A stretch of DNA of 64,000 nt from Pseudomonas entomophila (GTDB taxonomy: Bacteria > Pseudomonadota > Gammaproteobacteria > Pseudomonadales > Pseudomonadaceae). This document shows, piece after piece, positions 10,079 to 18,321 of the stretch. The stretch lies in contig NZ_JARPQB010000017.1 of NCBI RefSeq assembly GCF_029478665.1, positions 1 through 64,000 of the forward strand, given 5' to 3'. Each line of letters opens with the position of its first letter. Position 1 is the first letter of the stretch. The position numbers and the translations under genes are program-made. The notes beneath the pieces are model-generated. The model was not told where the DNA came from. It made no database searches and saw only the letters and a list, made by a program, of their open reading frames with translations.

Positions 10079-11337
10079 AGCGACGTTTCAGCCGACCGAC
10101 CCTGCGCGCGGTGCTCGGCCGAGGCCACCTGAGCGTGGCGTTGCTCGCCGCGGGCCTGGCCGGGGTGCTGGTGACCCTGCTGGGCGTTGCGGCGCTGCGG
10201 GTCTACGCCAACCACAACCTGCACTTGATCGCCCGTTCCATCAATTACACCGTCGAGGCCGCCGTGGTCTTCGACGACAGTGCCGCAGCCAATGAAGCCC
10301 TGGCGTTGATCGCCGCCACCGAAGAGATCGCCGACGCCAAGGTCTATGACAACGACGGTGACTTGCTCGCCCACTGGCAGCGCGACGAGCAGGGGATGAT
10401 GGCGCAGTTGCAGAGCCAGGTGGCGCGCAGCCTGCTGGAGGAACCGATCAACCTGCCGGTGCAGCACATGGGCCAGAAAGTTGGCCATATCGAGCTGACC
10501 GGGCAGGGCGGCAGCCTGGTGCGCTTCCTGCTCAGCGGCCTGGTGGGCATCCTGGTGTGCACCGTGCTCAGCGCGGTGCTTGCCCTGTACCTGTCGCGCC
10601 GCCTGTTCGGCGATATCATCCGCCCGTTGCGCCACTTGGCCAGCGTCGCCCACGCCGCCCGGCGCGAGCGCAGTTTCGACCGGCGCGTGCCGGAAACCCA
10701 GATCGCCGAACTCAACGAGCTGGGCAATGACTTCAATGCGCTGCTCGACGAACTGGAGGTCTGGCAGAGCCACCTGCAGAGCGAGAACGAGACCCTGGCG
10801 CACCAGGCCAGCCACGACAGCCTGACCGGCCTGCCCAACCGCGCCTTCTTCGAGGGCCGCCTGACCCGCAGCCTGCGTAACGCCGCCCGCCAGCAGGAAC
10901 ACCTGGCGTTGCTGTTCCTCGACAGCGATCACTTCAAGCAGATCAACGACAGCCTCGGCCACGCGGTGGGTGACCAGGTGCTGATCAGTGTTGCCAGCCG
11001 GGTACGCGCGCAGTTGCGCGAACAGGACTTGATGGCGCGCCTGGGCGGTGACGAGTTCGCCGTGCTGCTGTCGCCGCTGCTGGCGCGCGAGGACGCCGAG
11101 CGCATCGCCGAGAAGATCGTCGCCAGCATGAAGCTGCCGGTGCAACTGGAGGATGGCAACAGCATCACCACCTCGCTGAGTGTCGGTATCGCCTATTACC
11201 CGAACGATGGCCAAGACCCGGCCAGTCTGCTCAATGCCGCCGACGCGGCGATGTACCAGGCCAAGCGCAAGCGCCGTGGCCATTGGCAAGTGGCCCAGCC
11301 GGAACGCCAGGCCACTGACGTTAAGAACAGGAGCTGA
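10075..11337 (+). CDS. yfiN: Diguanylate cyclase YfiN (TpbB)
   Basis: This inner-membrane enzyme makes cyclic-di-GMP and drives biofilm formation and small-colony behaviour when released from YfiR. The 420 residues run: TM1 at about 16-40, a periplasmic domain, TM2 at about 143-167, a HAMP region to about 220, then a GGDEF domain. The active site GGDEF lies near residue 323. An RxxD inhibitory site (REQD) sits five residues upstream, so product inhibition is expected. The gene lies between yfiR and yfiB, with coupled translation from yfiR. Confidence 0.95.
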   Translation: MKRRFSRPTLRAVLGRGHLSVALLAAGLAGVLVTLLGVAALRVYANHNLHLIARSINYTVEAAVVFDDSAAANEALALIAATEEIADAKVYDNDGDLLAHWQRDEQGMMAQLQSQVARSLLEEPINLPVQHMGQKVGHIELTGQGGSLVRFLLSGLVGILVCTVLSAVLALYLSRRLFGDIIRPLRHLASVAHAARRERSFDRRVPETQIAELNELGNDFNALLDELEVWQSHLQSENETLAHQASHDSLTGLPNRAFFEGRLTRSLRNAARQQEHLALLFLDSDHFKQINDSLGHAVGDQVLISVASRVRAQLREQDLMARLGGDEFAVLLSPLLAREDAERIAEKIVASMKLPVQLEDGNSITTSLSVGIAYYPNDGQDPASLLNAADAAMYQAKRKRRGHWQVAQPERQATDVKNRS

Positions 11338-11340
11338 ACC

Positions 11341-11841
11341 GTGATCTACCGCCTACCTTTCCTGCGTTTTCCCGTTCTGGCCGTGCTGCTGGCACTGCTT
11401 GCCCTTGTGGGCTGCCAGAGCGTGCCGCCCAAGGGCTTGACCCCCGAGCAGGTGGCCGTGCTCAAGCGCGAGGGTTTCGCCCCGACCGACGAGGGCTGGG
11501 CGTTCGACCTGTCCGGCAAGGTGCTGTTCGGCAGTGACCTGGACAGCCTCAACAGCGCCAGCGAATCGATCGTCGAGCGCATCGGCAAGGCGTTGCTGTC
11601 GGTGGATATCCAGCGCGTGCGCATTGATGGCCATGCCGATGCCTCGGGCAAGGCGGCCTACAACCAGCAGTTGTCGGAGCGCCGCGCCCAGAGCGTGGCC
11701 AAGGCGTTGATCGGCATTGGCATGCAGCCGCAGAACATCCAGACCCGCGGGCTGGGCAGCAGCCAGCCGGTGGCGGACAACCGCACCAGCGCCGGGCGCC
11801 TGGAGAACCGTCGCGTATCGATCGTGGTGGCGTCGGATTGA
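11341..11841 (+). CDS. yfiB: YfiB, OmpA-like outer-membrane lipoprotein
   Basis: YfiB is the activator arm of the YfiBNR system; it sequesters YfiR at the outer membrane and so frees YfiN. The 166-residue protein begins with a lipoprotein signal whose lipobox LVGC places the lipidated cysteine at residue 25. An OmpA peptidoglycan-binding domain follows at about residues 60-160 (DGHADASGKAAYNQQLSERR). It starts with GTG after a good AGGAGC site and lies three bases after yfiN, so the three genes form one operon. Confidence 0.93.
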   Translation: MIYRLPFLRFPVLAVLLALLALVGCQSVPPKGLTPEQVAVLKREGFAPTDEGWAFDLSGKVLFGSDLDSLNSASESIVERIGKALLSVDIQRVRIDGHADASGKAAYNQQLSERRAQSVAKALIGIGMQPQNIQTRGLGSSQPVADNRTSAGRLENRRVSIVVASD

Positions 11842-12309
11842 TCTGAATGGAGACGTGTTTACTTTATGCCACTGGTAAAACGCTTGCGCCGGGCAGTCGG
11901 GCGCAAGTGAACGTGAGTGAAGCATTCTGGAAGAGATTCGATCGCAGTTATAGACTAACAACTGATGCTGGAGGTGACTGGTGGGGCCGTCTCCATTACG
12001 CAATCCCTTGAATTCACAAGTATTTCTCGCTAAAAAATCTTGAAGTGTGACAGCGTTTAGGTACACCTGAGTGGTGCACTGCGGTTTGATATTACCTGTC
12101 GAAATATCTCAAAGCTCTGACTCTAATTGCCATGGTCGTCTGCGTTGGCCTGACAGTCACTGCTCCGCATACCATGCTTTCTTCCTCCTGATGGATGTGA
12201 TCCTTTCTGCGACTTGTGCCCTGTCACTGAATGTCTCAAGATAGTGGCATAGTGCTGTGGTATCGGCATGCAGATGGTACTAGACCGAAATTCAAGGAGG
12301 GAGAAAGCA
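11842..12309. other. Intergenic left edge of the AT-rich island
   Basis: These 468 bases hold no convincing gene. An inverted repeat at 11883-11907 (CTTGCGCC paired with GGCGCAAG, 9-base loop) may end the yfiRNB transcript, though no T tract follows. From about 11990 the composition shifts to AT-rich, marking the approach to the island. The promoter of the downstream triad should lie here, but I could not assign -35/-10 boxes with confidence. I found no tRNA gene or clear attachment repeat. Confidence 0.5.
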
Positions 12310-13143
12310 ATGACATACACCGCCTCGATTCAACGTAGTGATCCTACAGCTTTTTTGTTTCTTGTGGATCAATCCGGTTCCATGGGGGACAGGATGGCAG
12401 GAGAGAGAACAAAGGCTCAGTTTGTTGCTGATGTCCTGAACCGGACTTTGATGAACCTCGTCACTCGCTGCACTAAATCAGAAGGTGTGCGTGATTACTT
12501 TGACATAGGCGTCCTTGGTTATGGGCATACTGGTGTCTCGAATGGTTTTTCTGGAGCTTTGGGTGGCCAAGTTCTTCATCCGATCTCAGCAATTGAGGCC
12601 AACCCTCTACTGATTGAGGATCGTACTAAGAAGGTTCCAGATGGAGCTGGTGGATTGGTAGAGCAGACCGTTAAGTTCCCAGTATGGTTTCAGCCGGTGA
12701 GCAACGGAGGCACCCCAATGCGTGCAGCGTTAACCGGTGCCGCTGAAGCTTTGGTGGCGTGGTGCGATCAGCATCCGAACAGCTATCCACCAACTGTTTT
12801 GCATGTCACCGATGGCGAGTCAACCGATGGTGACCCTGAAGAGCTCGCTACGATGCTTAGGCAAATAGGCACCAATGACGGGCAAGTACTGCTCTTGAAT
12901 ATTCATGTTAGTGCTAATGACTCAAGCCCTGTTAAGTTCCCTGCTTCCGAAAACGGATTGCCAGACTCCTATGCCAAGCTTCTTTTTAGTATGTCGAGCA
13001 ACCTTCCAGAGCATCTAGTTAAGTTCGCACAAGAGAAGGGGTATTCTGTGAATTCCGAATCTCGTGGATTTGTGTTTAACGCGGATGCTGCCGAAATTGT
13101 TGAGTTTTTCGATATTGGGACTCGTGCATCACAACTTCGGTGA
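12310..13143 (+). CDS. TerY-like von Willebrand factor A domain protein
   Basis: A 277-residue cytoplasmic protein made almost entirely of a vWA domain, a metal-dependent protein-interaction fold. The MIDAS motif is complete: DQSGSM with Asp20, Ser22 and Ser24, the Thr at 135 in NGGTPM, and Asp168 in VTDGES. No signal peptide is visible. ATG 12310 is preferred over 12268 because a strong AAGGAGGGAG precedes it. The gene is followed by a PP2C-type phosphatase that starts at its stop codon and then by a kinase, the arrangement predicted for TerY-phosphorylation triads. Codon use is much more AT-rich than in the flanking rec and mms genes, which suggests transfer. I infer a scaffold or sensor role. 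Confidence 0.87.
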   Translation: MTYTASIQRSDPTAFLFLVDQSGSMGDRMAGERTKAQFVADVLNRTLMNLVTRCTKSEGVRDYFDIGVLGYGHTGVSNGFSGALGGQVLHPISAIEANPLLIEDRTKKVPDGAGGLVEQTVKFPVWFQPVSNGGTPMRAALTGAAEALVAWCDQHPNSYPPTVLHVTDGESTDGDPEELATMLRQIGTNDGQVLLLNIHVSANDSSPVKFPASENGLPDSYAKLLFSMSSNLPEHLVKFAQEKGYSVNSESRGFVFNADAAEIVEFFDIGTRASQLR

Positions 13144-13148
13144 GTTTT

Positions 13149-13862
13149 ATGTTCGTAGATTTCGCTGCGTCTGTGGCAAAAGATAGCGACGCTGAACATC
13201 TGAATGAGGATAGCTACCTTTTTAGTATCAATGGAAAGGTGGCTAGCCTTAGTGATGGTGCTTCTGAGTCGTTTGATAGCAAATCATGGGCGACGATACT
13301 TTGTGGCATGTCATGTGCCGGTTTGGGTGTTTCTCCAGCGTCCATCTATCAGGCTGTGAAAACGTATGCCACTATTCATGATCCGTCAAAGATGTCTTGG
13401 TCAAAGGCTTTGGCTTTTGAGCGAGGTAGTTTTGCTACTTTGATCTCGTGTGAATACAATGATGCACGCTCTGAAGTGGAATTTATTGCAGTCGGAGATT
13501 CTGTCGTAGTTGTTTGTGAAGGTGAGGAAGTAACCAAGTGTTTCCCGTTGACTACTCCTGAGCAGTTTGAGGGGCGTCCGGAATTGTTAAGTACGCGAAA
13601 TGAACATAACGATTTTGTCAATGATCCGCTCTTCAATACTAAGCATGTTATGGTTTCGGCTGTAAGTTCTAATACTACTGTGCTTTTGATGACGGATGCC
13701 ATTGGTCATTGGTGCTACAAAACAATTAGTGAAGGACGTGAAGAGTGGCGCCTGCTTCTGTCTATAGATTCGGAGTTTGAGTTCGCTGAATTTGTAGAAA
13801 AGTCTCGAGAAAATAAGACAATGAAGCTCGATGACACCACTTTGATTCGTTTGAGATTCTAA
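13149..13862 (+). CDS. PP2C-family serine/threonine phosphatase of the vWA/kinase triad
   Basis: A 237-residue PP2C-type phosphatase that would reverse phosphorylation by the neighbouring kinase. The metal-binding motifs are recognisable though divergent: NEDS with Asp21, SDGAS with Asp36-Gly37, GDS at about 116-118, TDA with Asp183 (usually TDG) and DDTT near 228-231 close to the C-terminus. No membrane segment is seen. ATG 13149 follows GGTGAG at a short distance. GTG 13140 is an in-frame alternative that overlaps the vWA stop (GTGA); either way the two genes are translationally coupled. It shares the AT-rich codon use of its neighbours. Confidence 0.85.
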   Translation: MFVDFAASVAKDSDAEHLNEDSYLFSINGKVASLSDGASESFDSKSWATILCGMSCAGLGVSPASIYQAVKTYATIHDPSKMSWSKALAFERGSFATLISCEYNDARSEVEFIAVGDSVVVVCEGEEVTKCFPLTTPEQFEGRPELLSTRNEHNDFVNDPLFNTKHVMVSAVSSNTTVLLMTDAIGHWCYKTISEGREEWRLLLSIDSEFEFAEFVEKSRENKTMKLDDTTLIRLRF

Positions 13863-13871
13863 GGTGTAGAT

Positions 13872-15548
13872 ATGGCTTATCCTAGTCTCGAGCAGTATCA
13901 AGAAGCACTTCAGCATCCCCGGGTTGCCCTACTGGATGGTGAGTTGAAGGGTGGGAGTATTTCGACAAGTGGTCTCGGTCTTCCAAAGGTTATGTGTGGC
14001 GGTTTTGCACTGACTTACACTATTTCAGTTGGGGCTAGAAAGTATGCTGTTCGATGCTTTCATAAGCAATCTCCTGATTTGGAATCGCGCTACAAGGCAG
14101 TTAGTGCCAAGCTGAAAAATTTATCGTCGAGCTACTTCGTCCCTTTCGAATTTCAGCCGCAGGGAGTACAGATTCAGGGTGGTAAATTTCCGGTAGTAAA
14201 GATGGCGTGGGCAGTTGGAGATACATTAGGTGAGTTTGTTTCTGATAACTTTCGTAATGGCAGGGCTTTGGCTGATCTCCGTGAAAGTCTAGTTAAGCTT
14301 TCTGCTTATTTGGAGTCTCAGGTAATTGCACATGGTGACTTGCAGCCGGGTAACCTGATGGTTAGTCAGAGCGGTAAGGTTGTTCAGTTAATTGATTATG
14401 ATGGAATGTTTGTTCCTGAAATAAAGCAATTAGGTGCAGCTGAAATTGGTCATAGGAACTTTCAGCACCCCAGTCGTACGGGAGTTCATTTTAATTCATC
14501 CCTTGATCGGTTTTCATTTATAAGTTTAGTTGTTGCTCTGAAAGCCTTGGAAAAGGATCCCGATTTATGGGATGAAAGTCAGTCTGATTGGGATTCATTT
14601 GTTTTTAGGGCTTCCGATTTTTCTGACCCGGGTTCTTCTAAAGTTTTTCAAAGATTGATTTCTAGCTCAGTGCATTCGGATGATGCGAAAGCATTCGCTG
14701 CTGTATGTTTAGGTGGTTTTGATCAAGTTCCGAGTCTTGCAGATTTCTTGGTAAAGAAAGGGATTTCGCAACAGCAGTTTACAATTAAAACCCGGCCTGC
14801 TACTCCAGTTACGTATTTTTCTCAGTATCCTGTTCTTAATGCAACTGATTACAATGCCTTTGTTAAGAATATTGGGAATATGGTTGAGCTTGTAGGGAAA
14901 GTGGTTGAGGTCAAACATGGAGCTACAAAGAAAGGTGGGCGTTCGTATGTGTTTGTAAACTTTGGTCCATGGCAAGGCAGCATAGTTAAGTTAAGTATCT
15001 GGCCCTCTGCACTAGCGAAAATGAAGAGTGCCCCGAACTCGTCCTTAGTGGGAGGTTGGGTTAGTGTTGTAGGGTTGGTTGAGCCTGTATATGCGAGCAA
15101 GAAGTATCGCTACAGTCATATTGCGATAGATATTTCTAGCCAAAATCAAATTAAACAAATCACTTCGGCTGAGGCAATATTTAGGCTGGCGGCGAAGGCT
15201 TCAGCTAATAATGTTTCTGTTCTCGGTAAGAATCAGGAAGTGATTGAGCGCCTTCGGGGGCGAGAGCCACTTACGTCTCCTGTTACTGGGGCAAGCCTGT
15301 TGACGACGGGCAATCATTCGCCTCAAACTGCGAACGCAGCAATCTTGCAAAAAATTCAAAGTTCACAGGCGAATAAAAGTTCGCCTCAAAGCACTTCTCC
15401 GCTATTGGCTACCAAACCGGCCAATGCTTCCGTGGGTCAGTCATTGCCACAAGGCAGTGTGCCGACCAAATTGCAAAAAACGGGTGGAGTTCCTTGGTGG
15501 GTTTGGATCATTGGGCTATGGATTCTGGTCGCGATCTTTAAGCGATAG
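13872..15548 (+). CDS. Tail-anchored protein kinase with OB-fold-like domain (TerY-P triad kinase)
   Basis: A 558-residue eukaryotic-like kinase. The N-lobe has YAVRCF, where Arg61 sits at the position of the usual VAIK lysine. The catalytic loop HGDLQPGN contains Asp156 and Asn161. The DFG equivalent is DYD at 175-177, followed by GHRNFQHPSR, a motif I associate with kinases of this triad family. Residues of about 336-420 look like an OB-fold nucleic-acid-binding domain (GKVVEV, YVFVNFGPW, VSVVGLV). A Ser/Gln/Asn-rich linker leads to a single C-terminal membrane segment (PWWVWIIGLWILVAIF, about 539-556), so the kinase is probably tail-anchored facing the cytoplasm. It starts after AAGGTG, 9 bases past the phosphatase gene. 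Confidence 0.86.
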   Translation: MAYPSLEQYQEALQHPRVALLDGELKGGSISTSGLGLPKVMCGGFALTYTISVGARKYAVRCFHKQSPDLESRYKAVSAKLKNLSSSYFVPFEFQPQGVQIQGGKFPVVKMAWAVGDTLGEFVSDNFRNGRALADLRESLVKLSAYLESQVIAHGDLQPGNLMVSQSGKVVQLIDYDGMFVPEIKQLGAAEIGHRNFQHPSRTGVHFNSSLDRFSFISLVVALKALEKDPDLWDESQSDWDSFVFRASDFSDPGSSKVFQRLISSSVHSDDAKAFAAVCLGGFDQVPSLADFLVKKGISQQQFTIKTRPATPVTYFSQYPVLNATDYNAFVKNIGNMVELVGKVVEVKHGATKKGGRSYVFVNFGPWQGSIVKLSIWPSALAKMKSAPNSSLVGGWVSVVGLVEPVYASKKYRYSHIAIDISSQNQIKQITSAEAIFRLAAKASANNVSVLGKNQEVIERLRGREPLTSPVTGASLLTTGNHSPQTANAAILQKIQSSQANKSSPQSTSPLLATKPANASVGQSLPQGSVPTKLQKTGGVPWWVWIIGLWILVAIFKR

Positions 15549-15973
15549 TCGAGGCGGTGTTCGTCCAGATGATACTTATAGTTTCATCGTTTCAATGGGT
15601 TTCTTACTACAAGTGGACTCTTCGCTCGCTCCGTCCAATTGACGCGGTGGTCTCCCACTGGCTTGTGTTTGTGAGAGGTGCGGGGTGCGTGTTTGCACTG
15701 TGGTTGGAATTGGTAGTAACTCAGTGTAAAGCGGTTTCGAATTGAAATCCTTTCCCCGCGCCGCGACGGTCCTACACTTTGGACTTGGCCTAAATTTCTG
15801 GTTGGAAAAATAAGCTGGTGTAGGTGATGTTTGGAAACTGAGCTTCAAGCGAGGGCTGTTAAGCTATGTGCGAGCGGCCAAAGGAGAGGTGTTCTTGATT
15901 TGAAAATAAATTGGGGCGGTTCCGGTTTCGTTCCCTCTATCTGGTTAGCAGAGGCGTAGCTTGCGCCAGAGAG
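15549..15973. other. Intergenic, between convergent island genes
   Basis: A 425-base stretch between the kinase gene and the recombinase remnant on the opposite strand. Reading frames of 60-90 codons exist in three frames, but none has a ribosome-binding site plus a recognisable product. No strong terminator hairpin with a T tract and no repeat was recognised. Confidence 0.4.
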
Positions 15974-16558
15974 TCACGCTGCCTTCACTCGCTGCACCGT
16001 AGATACTGCACAGCCAACAATCTCAGCAGTCTTGCGGATAATCTTGCCTGCATCGAGACATTCCTTGATACGGTTATGAAGTGTCTGATCGACTTGTCGG
16101 CCTTTGTAAACCTCTCTGGCCTTGGCTTTCTCGAGCCCCTCAGCCTGACGGCGGCGACGGTTTTCATACTCTTTGCGTGCAACCACAGCGAGCATATCGA
16201 GCAGCATCCCGTTGACAGCGTTGATCATGCCTTTGGTGAAGTCGTCTTGACCTTGGGCTGGCTTCAATGCCGCATGACTAGTAGCCAAGTCGAGCGATAC
16301 CACCCTGAATTTCTTGGCGGCGATGATGGTTTTCAGGCTTGCCCAGTCATCAGGGGAGAGGCGAGAAAGCTTGTCCACCTGCTCAATCAGCAATACATCG
16401 TCATCATGACTGTCGTCGAGTAAACGAAACAGTTCTGGGCGATGGAGCTTGGTCCCTGATTCGCTCTCTGTGTAGAAGGCGGCGATCTTGTGACCGTTGT
16501 GTCTGGCTGTGCTCGTTGACCTATACTCGAAAGAACACACCGCTGCCAGCGGACGCAT
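15974..16558 (-). CDS. Serine recombinase (resolvase/invertase family), N-terminally damaged
   Basis: The 194-residue product matches small serine recombinases of transposons and islands: GHKIAAFYTESESGTKLHRPELFRLL near the N-terminus, DVLLIEQVDKLSRL, a basic RRRRQAEGLEKAKA hinge and a C-terminal helix-turn-helix (KTAEIVGCAVSTVQRVK). In intact relatives the catalytic serine lies in a YxRVS motif about 25 residues before GHKIAAFY. Here only FEYRSTSTARHN precedes it, so roughly 15 codons appear deleted and the catalytic serine context is lost. It begins 8 bases after the stop of the upstream gene. It is probably inactive and a relic of how the island arrived. Confidence 0.75.
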   Translation of the reverse strand: MRPLAAVCSFEYRSTSTARHNGHKIAAFYTESESGTKLHRPELFRLLDDSHDDDVLLIEQVDKLSRLSPDDWASLKTIIAAKKFRVVSLDLATSHAALKPAQGQDDFTKGMINAVNGMLLDMLAVVARKEYENRRRRQAEGLEKAKAREVYKGRQVDQTLHNRIKECLDAGKIIRKTAEIVGCAVSTVQRVKAA

Positions 16559-16566
16559 TCAGCCAT

Positions 16567-17190
16567 TCAGCCAATCAGCGAATCAAGCAGCTTTTTGCCG
16601 TCGCTCAGATACGTCAGTGTTTGGGCAAACTTTATGTTTCGACCGAGACGCTGGCAGATATCCTTCGCTGAGATCGGCTTCTCAAGTCGCTCAAACCCGT
16701 AAAGACGCTGGTATCTTGTCTTTCCTGCCACACCAAAGTGGTCTCGCTCCTCTGTCTTACCATTCGCCAAACCAAATGCCACGATGCCCTTCCCAGACTC
16801 GTACAGGAAGACAATATCGTCCTTTTTCAGACGATCAATCTTTTCCTTGTATCCATCCTCAAACGCCGCTGCGATCTCCTCAGATAGCATCGCATCATGA
16901 TCTTCAGAGGAGTTGGCCTTGTTGGTGTTGAGGACGTAATGGAACTGGTTGCCATCATCTCTTGGAGGCGGTGGTGCCGTCTGAGCCATCGATTCTGCTG
17001 AGACTTTCCTCCATGCGGGTAGGACGTATTCAATTATCAGATCATGTATCAGGTCCTGACGAGTCAGGTCATAGACGGTTGCAAGCTCCTTGATAGCGGC
17101 ATCCTCCTCAACCGTTACCCGAATTGTCATGGACTCAGTCAGCGCTGCCCGCTTCCGCTTCGCCTCAAGCTTCGTATAGAAGTCACTCAT
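16567..17190 (-). CDS. Hypothetical protein: RHH-like N-terminus and EVE/PUA-like C-terminus
   Basis: A 207-residue protein not assigned to a named family. Residues of about 18-60 (MTIRVTVEEDAAIKELATVY then a helix) resemble a ribbon-helix-helix DNA-binding segment. A Pro-rich, acidic linker follows. Residues of about 115-205 (KKDDIVFLYESGKGIVAFG, then KTRYQRLYGFERL and KDICQRLG) resemble an EVE/YTH/PUA-like fold, domains known in some families to bind modified bases in nucleic acids. The start at 17190 follows AGGTGAGG. The next gene downstream is the recombinase remnant. It could be a regulator of the island or a modified-DNA sensor; that is inference. Confidence 0.6.
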   Translation of the reverse strand: MSDFYTKLEAKRKRAALTESMTIRVTVEEDAAIKELATVYDLTRQDLIHDLIIEYVLPAWRKVSAESMAQTAPPPPRDDGNQFHYVLNTNKANSSEDHDAMLSEEIAAAFEDGYKEKIDRLKKDDIVFLYESGKGIVAFGLANGKTEERDHFGVAGKTRYQRLYGFERLEKPISAKDICQRLGRNIKFAQTLTYLSDGKKLLDSLIG

Positions 17191-17391
17191 GGCAGATACC
17201 TCACCTAGAACCAGACAAGACTCGATATTAAGTCAGGTGGAATCCTATCAAGAACCAGCAAAGAACCTCAACAGATTCTATAAAGAATTTTATACAGCCG
17301 AATGATGGCTGCCCGTCTTGAGCTGGCGTACTGAGATCGAGCGGGAATTAGCTGGGCGGTAGGCAGAGACCCCTGCCGCCCCGAGAATGGA

Positions 17392-17901
17392 TTACAGAAG
17401 GCTGCAATCTTTCGACATTGGGATTTTGGCGACGTCGCCACGACCAGTGCAGAGCAGTGTAACTTTGCTTCCTTTGCGAAGGACGGCCAGCTGTTCAGAG
17501 TCAGATTTTTCAAACCCGAATTGCGGCTCCATGAACTGGTTTACTCCTCCTCGCAGAGTGAGGTACGGATCGCCTGTGAAGTCGGTGTTGATGTCCGCTA
17601 CGGTGCCAGTCACCTTGAATCGTTTACCCTTGAATCGTGCATCAGCGGCGACAGTGTTGGCGTCGTAGGCGGACGCAAGACCTTGTGCCGTTACAGTGGG
17701 CATATCAGCGATAGCTTTCTTCTCAGCCTCAATTGCGGCCTGACGCTGTTCTGCCTCAGCCTGCTGGCGCTCTACCTGACGCTGCTCTCTCGCAGTCTGC
17801 TCCGCAGCACGCTCCTCTGGACTTTTCATGGCGTTGCTGATTATGCCAATCACCATCAGGCCACCAAAGATGATAAACGCCCACTTCAACAAGAATTTCA
17901 T
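17392..17901 (-). CDS. Membrane-anchored OB-fold (tRNA_anti-like) protein
   Basis: A 169-residue protein with an N-terminal membrane segment (residues about 7-25, WAFIIFGGLMVIGIIS), a Gln/Glu/Ala-rich charged helix (about 30-66) likely to form a coiled coil, and a C-terminal OB-type barrel resembling the tRNA_anti-like family. That family motif usually runs as here: a segment ending in Y then N, FKGKRFKVTGTV and a late CxGxG region (LLCTGRG). The start at 17901 is chosen because GGAGGGG lies just upstream. The frame stays open a further 420 bases upstream, where a separate phage-like remnant is readable. Function unknown; related proteins are often phage or island encoded. Confidence 0.72.
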   Translation of the reverse strand: MKFLLKWAFIIFGGLMVIGIISNAMKSPEERAAEQTAREQRQVERQQAEAEQRQAAIEAEKKAIADMPTVTAQGLASAYDANTVAADARFKGKRFKVTGTVADINTDFTGDPYLTLRGGVNQFMEPQFGFEKSDSEQLAVLRKGSKVTLLCTGRGDVAKIPMSKDCSLL

Positions 17902-17904
17902 AAC

Positions 17905-18321
17905 CCCTCCAACCTTCCCTTGTCTCCCCACATCGGGGTCGGAGCGTATGTTAGGCCATACATCAGGACTGATCGAGTCAAAAGTGGCACACTTCTTACA
18001 TGCCGTACATCCTGCATAGGCTGGAGCGTCTGACTCGTAGCATCGGCGAAGCATTTCAATCCAGCGACTGTGCGAGAGGCATGTGGGTTCGTGGTAGGAC
18101 AATCCCATTGCCTTGCGTCTGTCGGCAGAGTTGTACCCTACGCCACATACCAGAACATCGGTGGTCAGCGGTGCGAAAAGTGGAATCTCTTCCCCGAGGC
18201 TGTAGTCAAGGCGGAGTCCAGCCACGCAGGGTGCTACGAAGAGCTGCATAGACCGTCGGTGGTGGTCAGCCAAAATCCAGGCGTTAAAAAACCTCCTGCG
18301 ATTTCCGGGTGATTTGTTCAC
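17905..18321 (-). pseudogene. Remnant of a phage-type protein with a WxxMLxRCY / GCxxC motif
   Basis: In the same frame upstream of the OB-fold gene, without an intervening stop, the translation reads CGVGYNSADRR, then SRWIEMLRRCYESDAPAY, then GCTACKKCATFDS. This resembles the core of a common phage protein family (GVG-N start, W-MLxRCY, P-Y-GC-VC-W-F-F), which I associate with HNH/AP2-type homing-endonuclease partners. Downstream landmarks are missing and the frame then runs into the next gene. I read it as a degraded gene. It could also be an in-frame N-terminal extension of the OB-fold protein, but that gene has its own strong ribosome-binding site. Confidence 0.4.

Noticed and set aside
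12123..12320. 65-residue frame on the minus strand in front of the triad
   Set aside because: No ribosome-binding site and no recognisable product; it overlaps the start of the vWA gene.
15557..15745. Small frames after the kinase gene
   Set aside because: No ribosome-binding site, no conserved motif, and they are contradictory in neighbouring frames.
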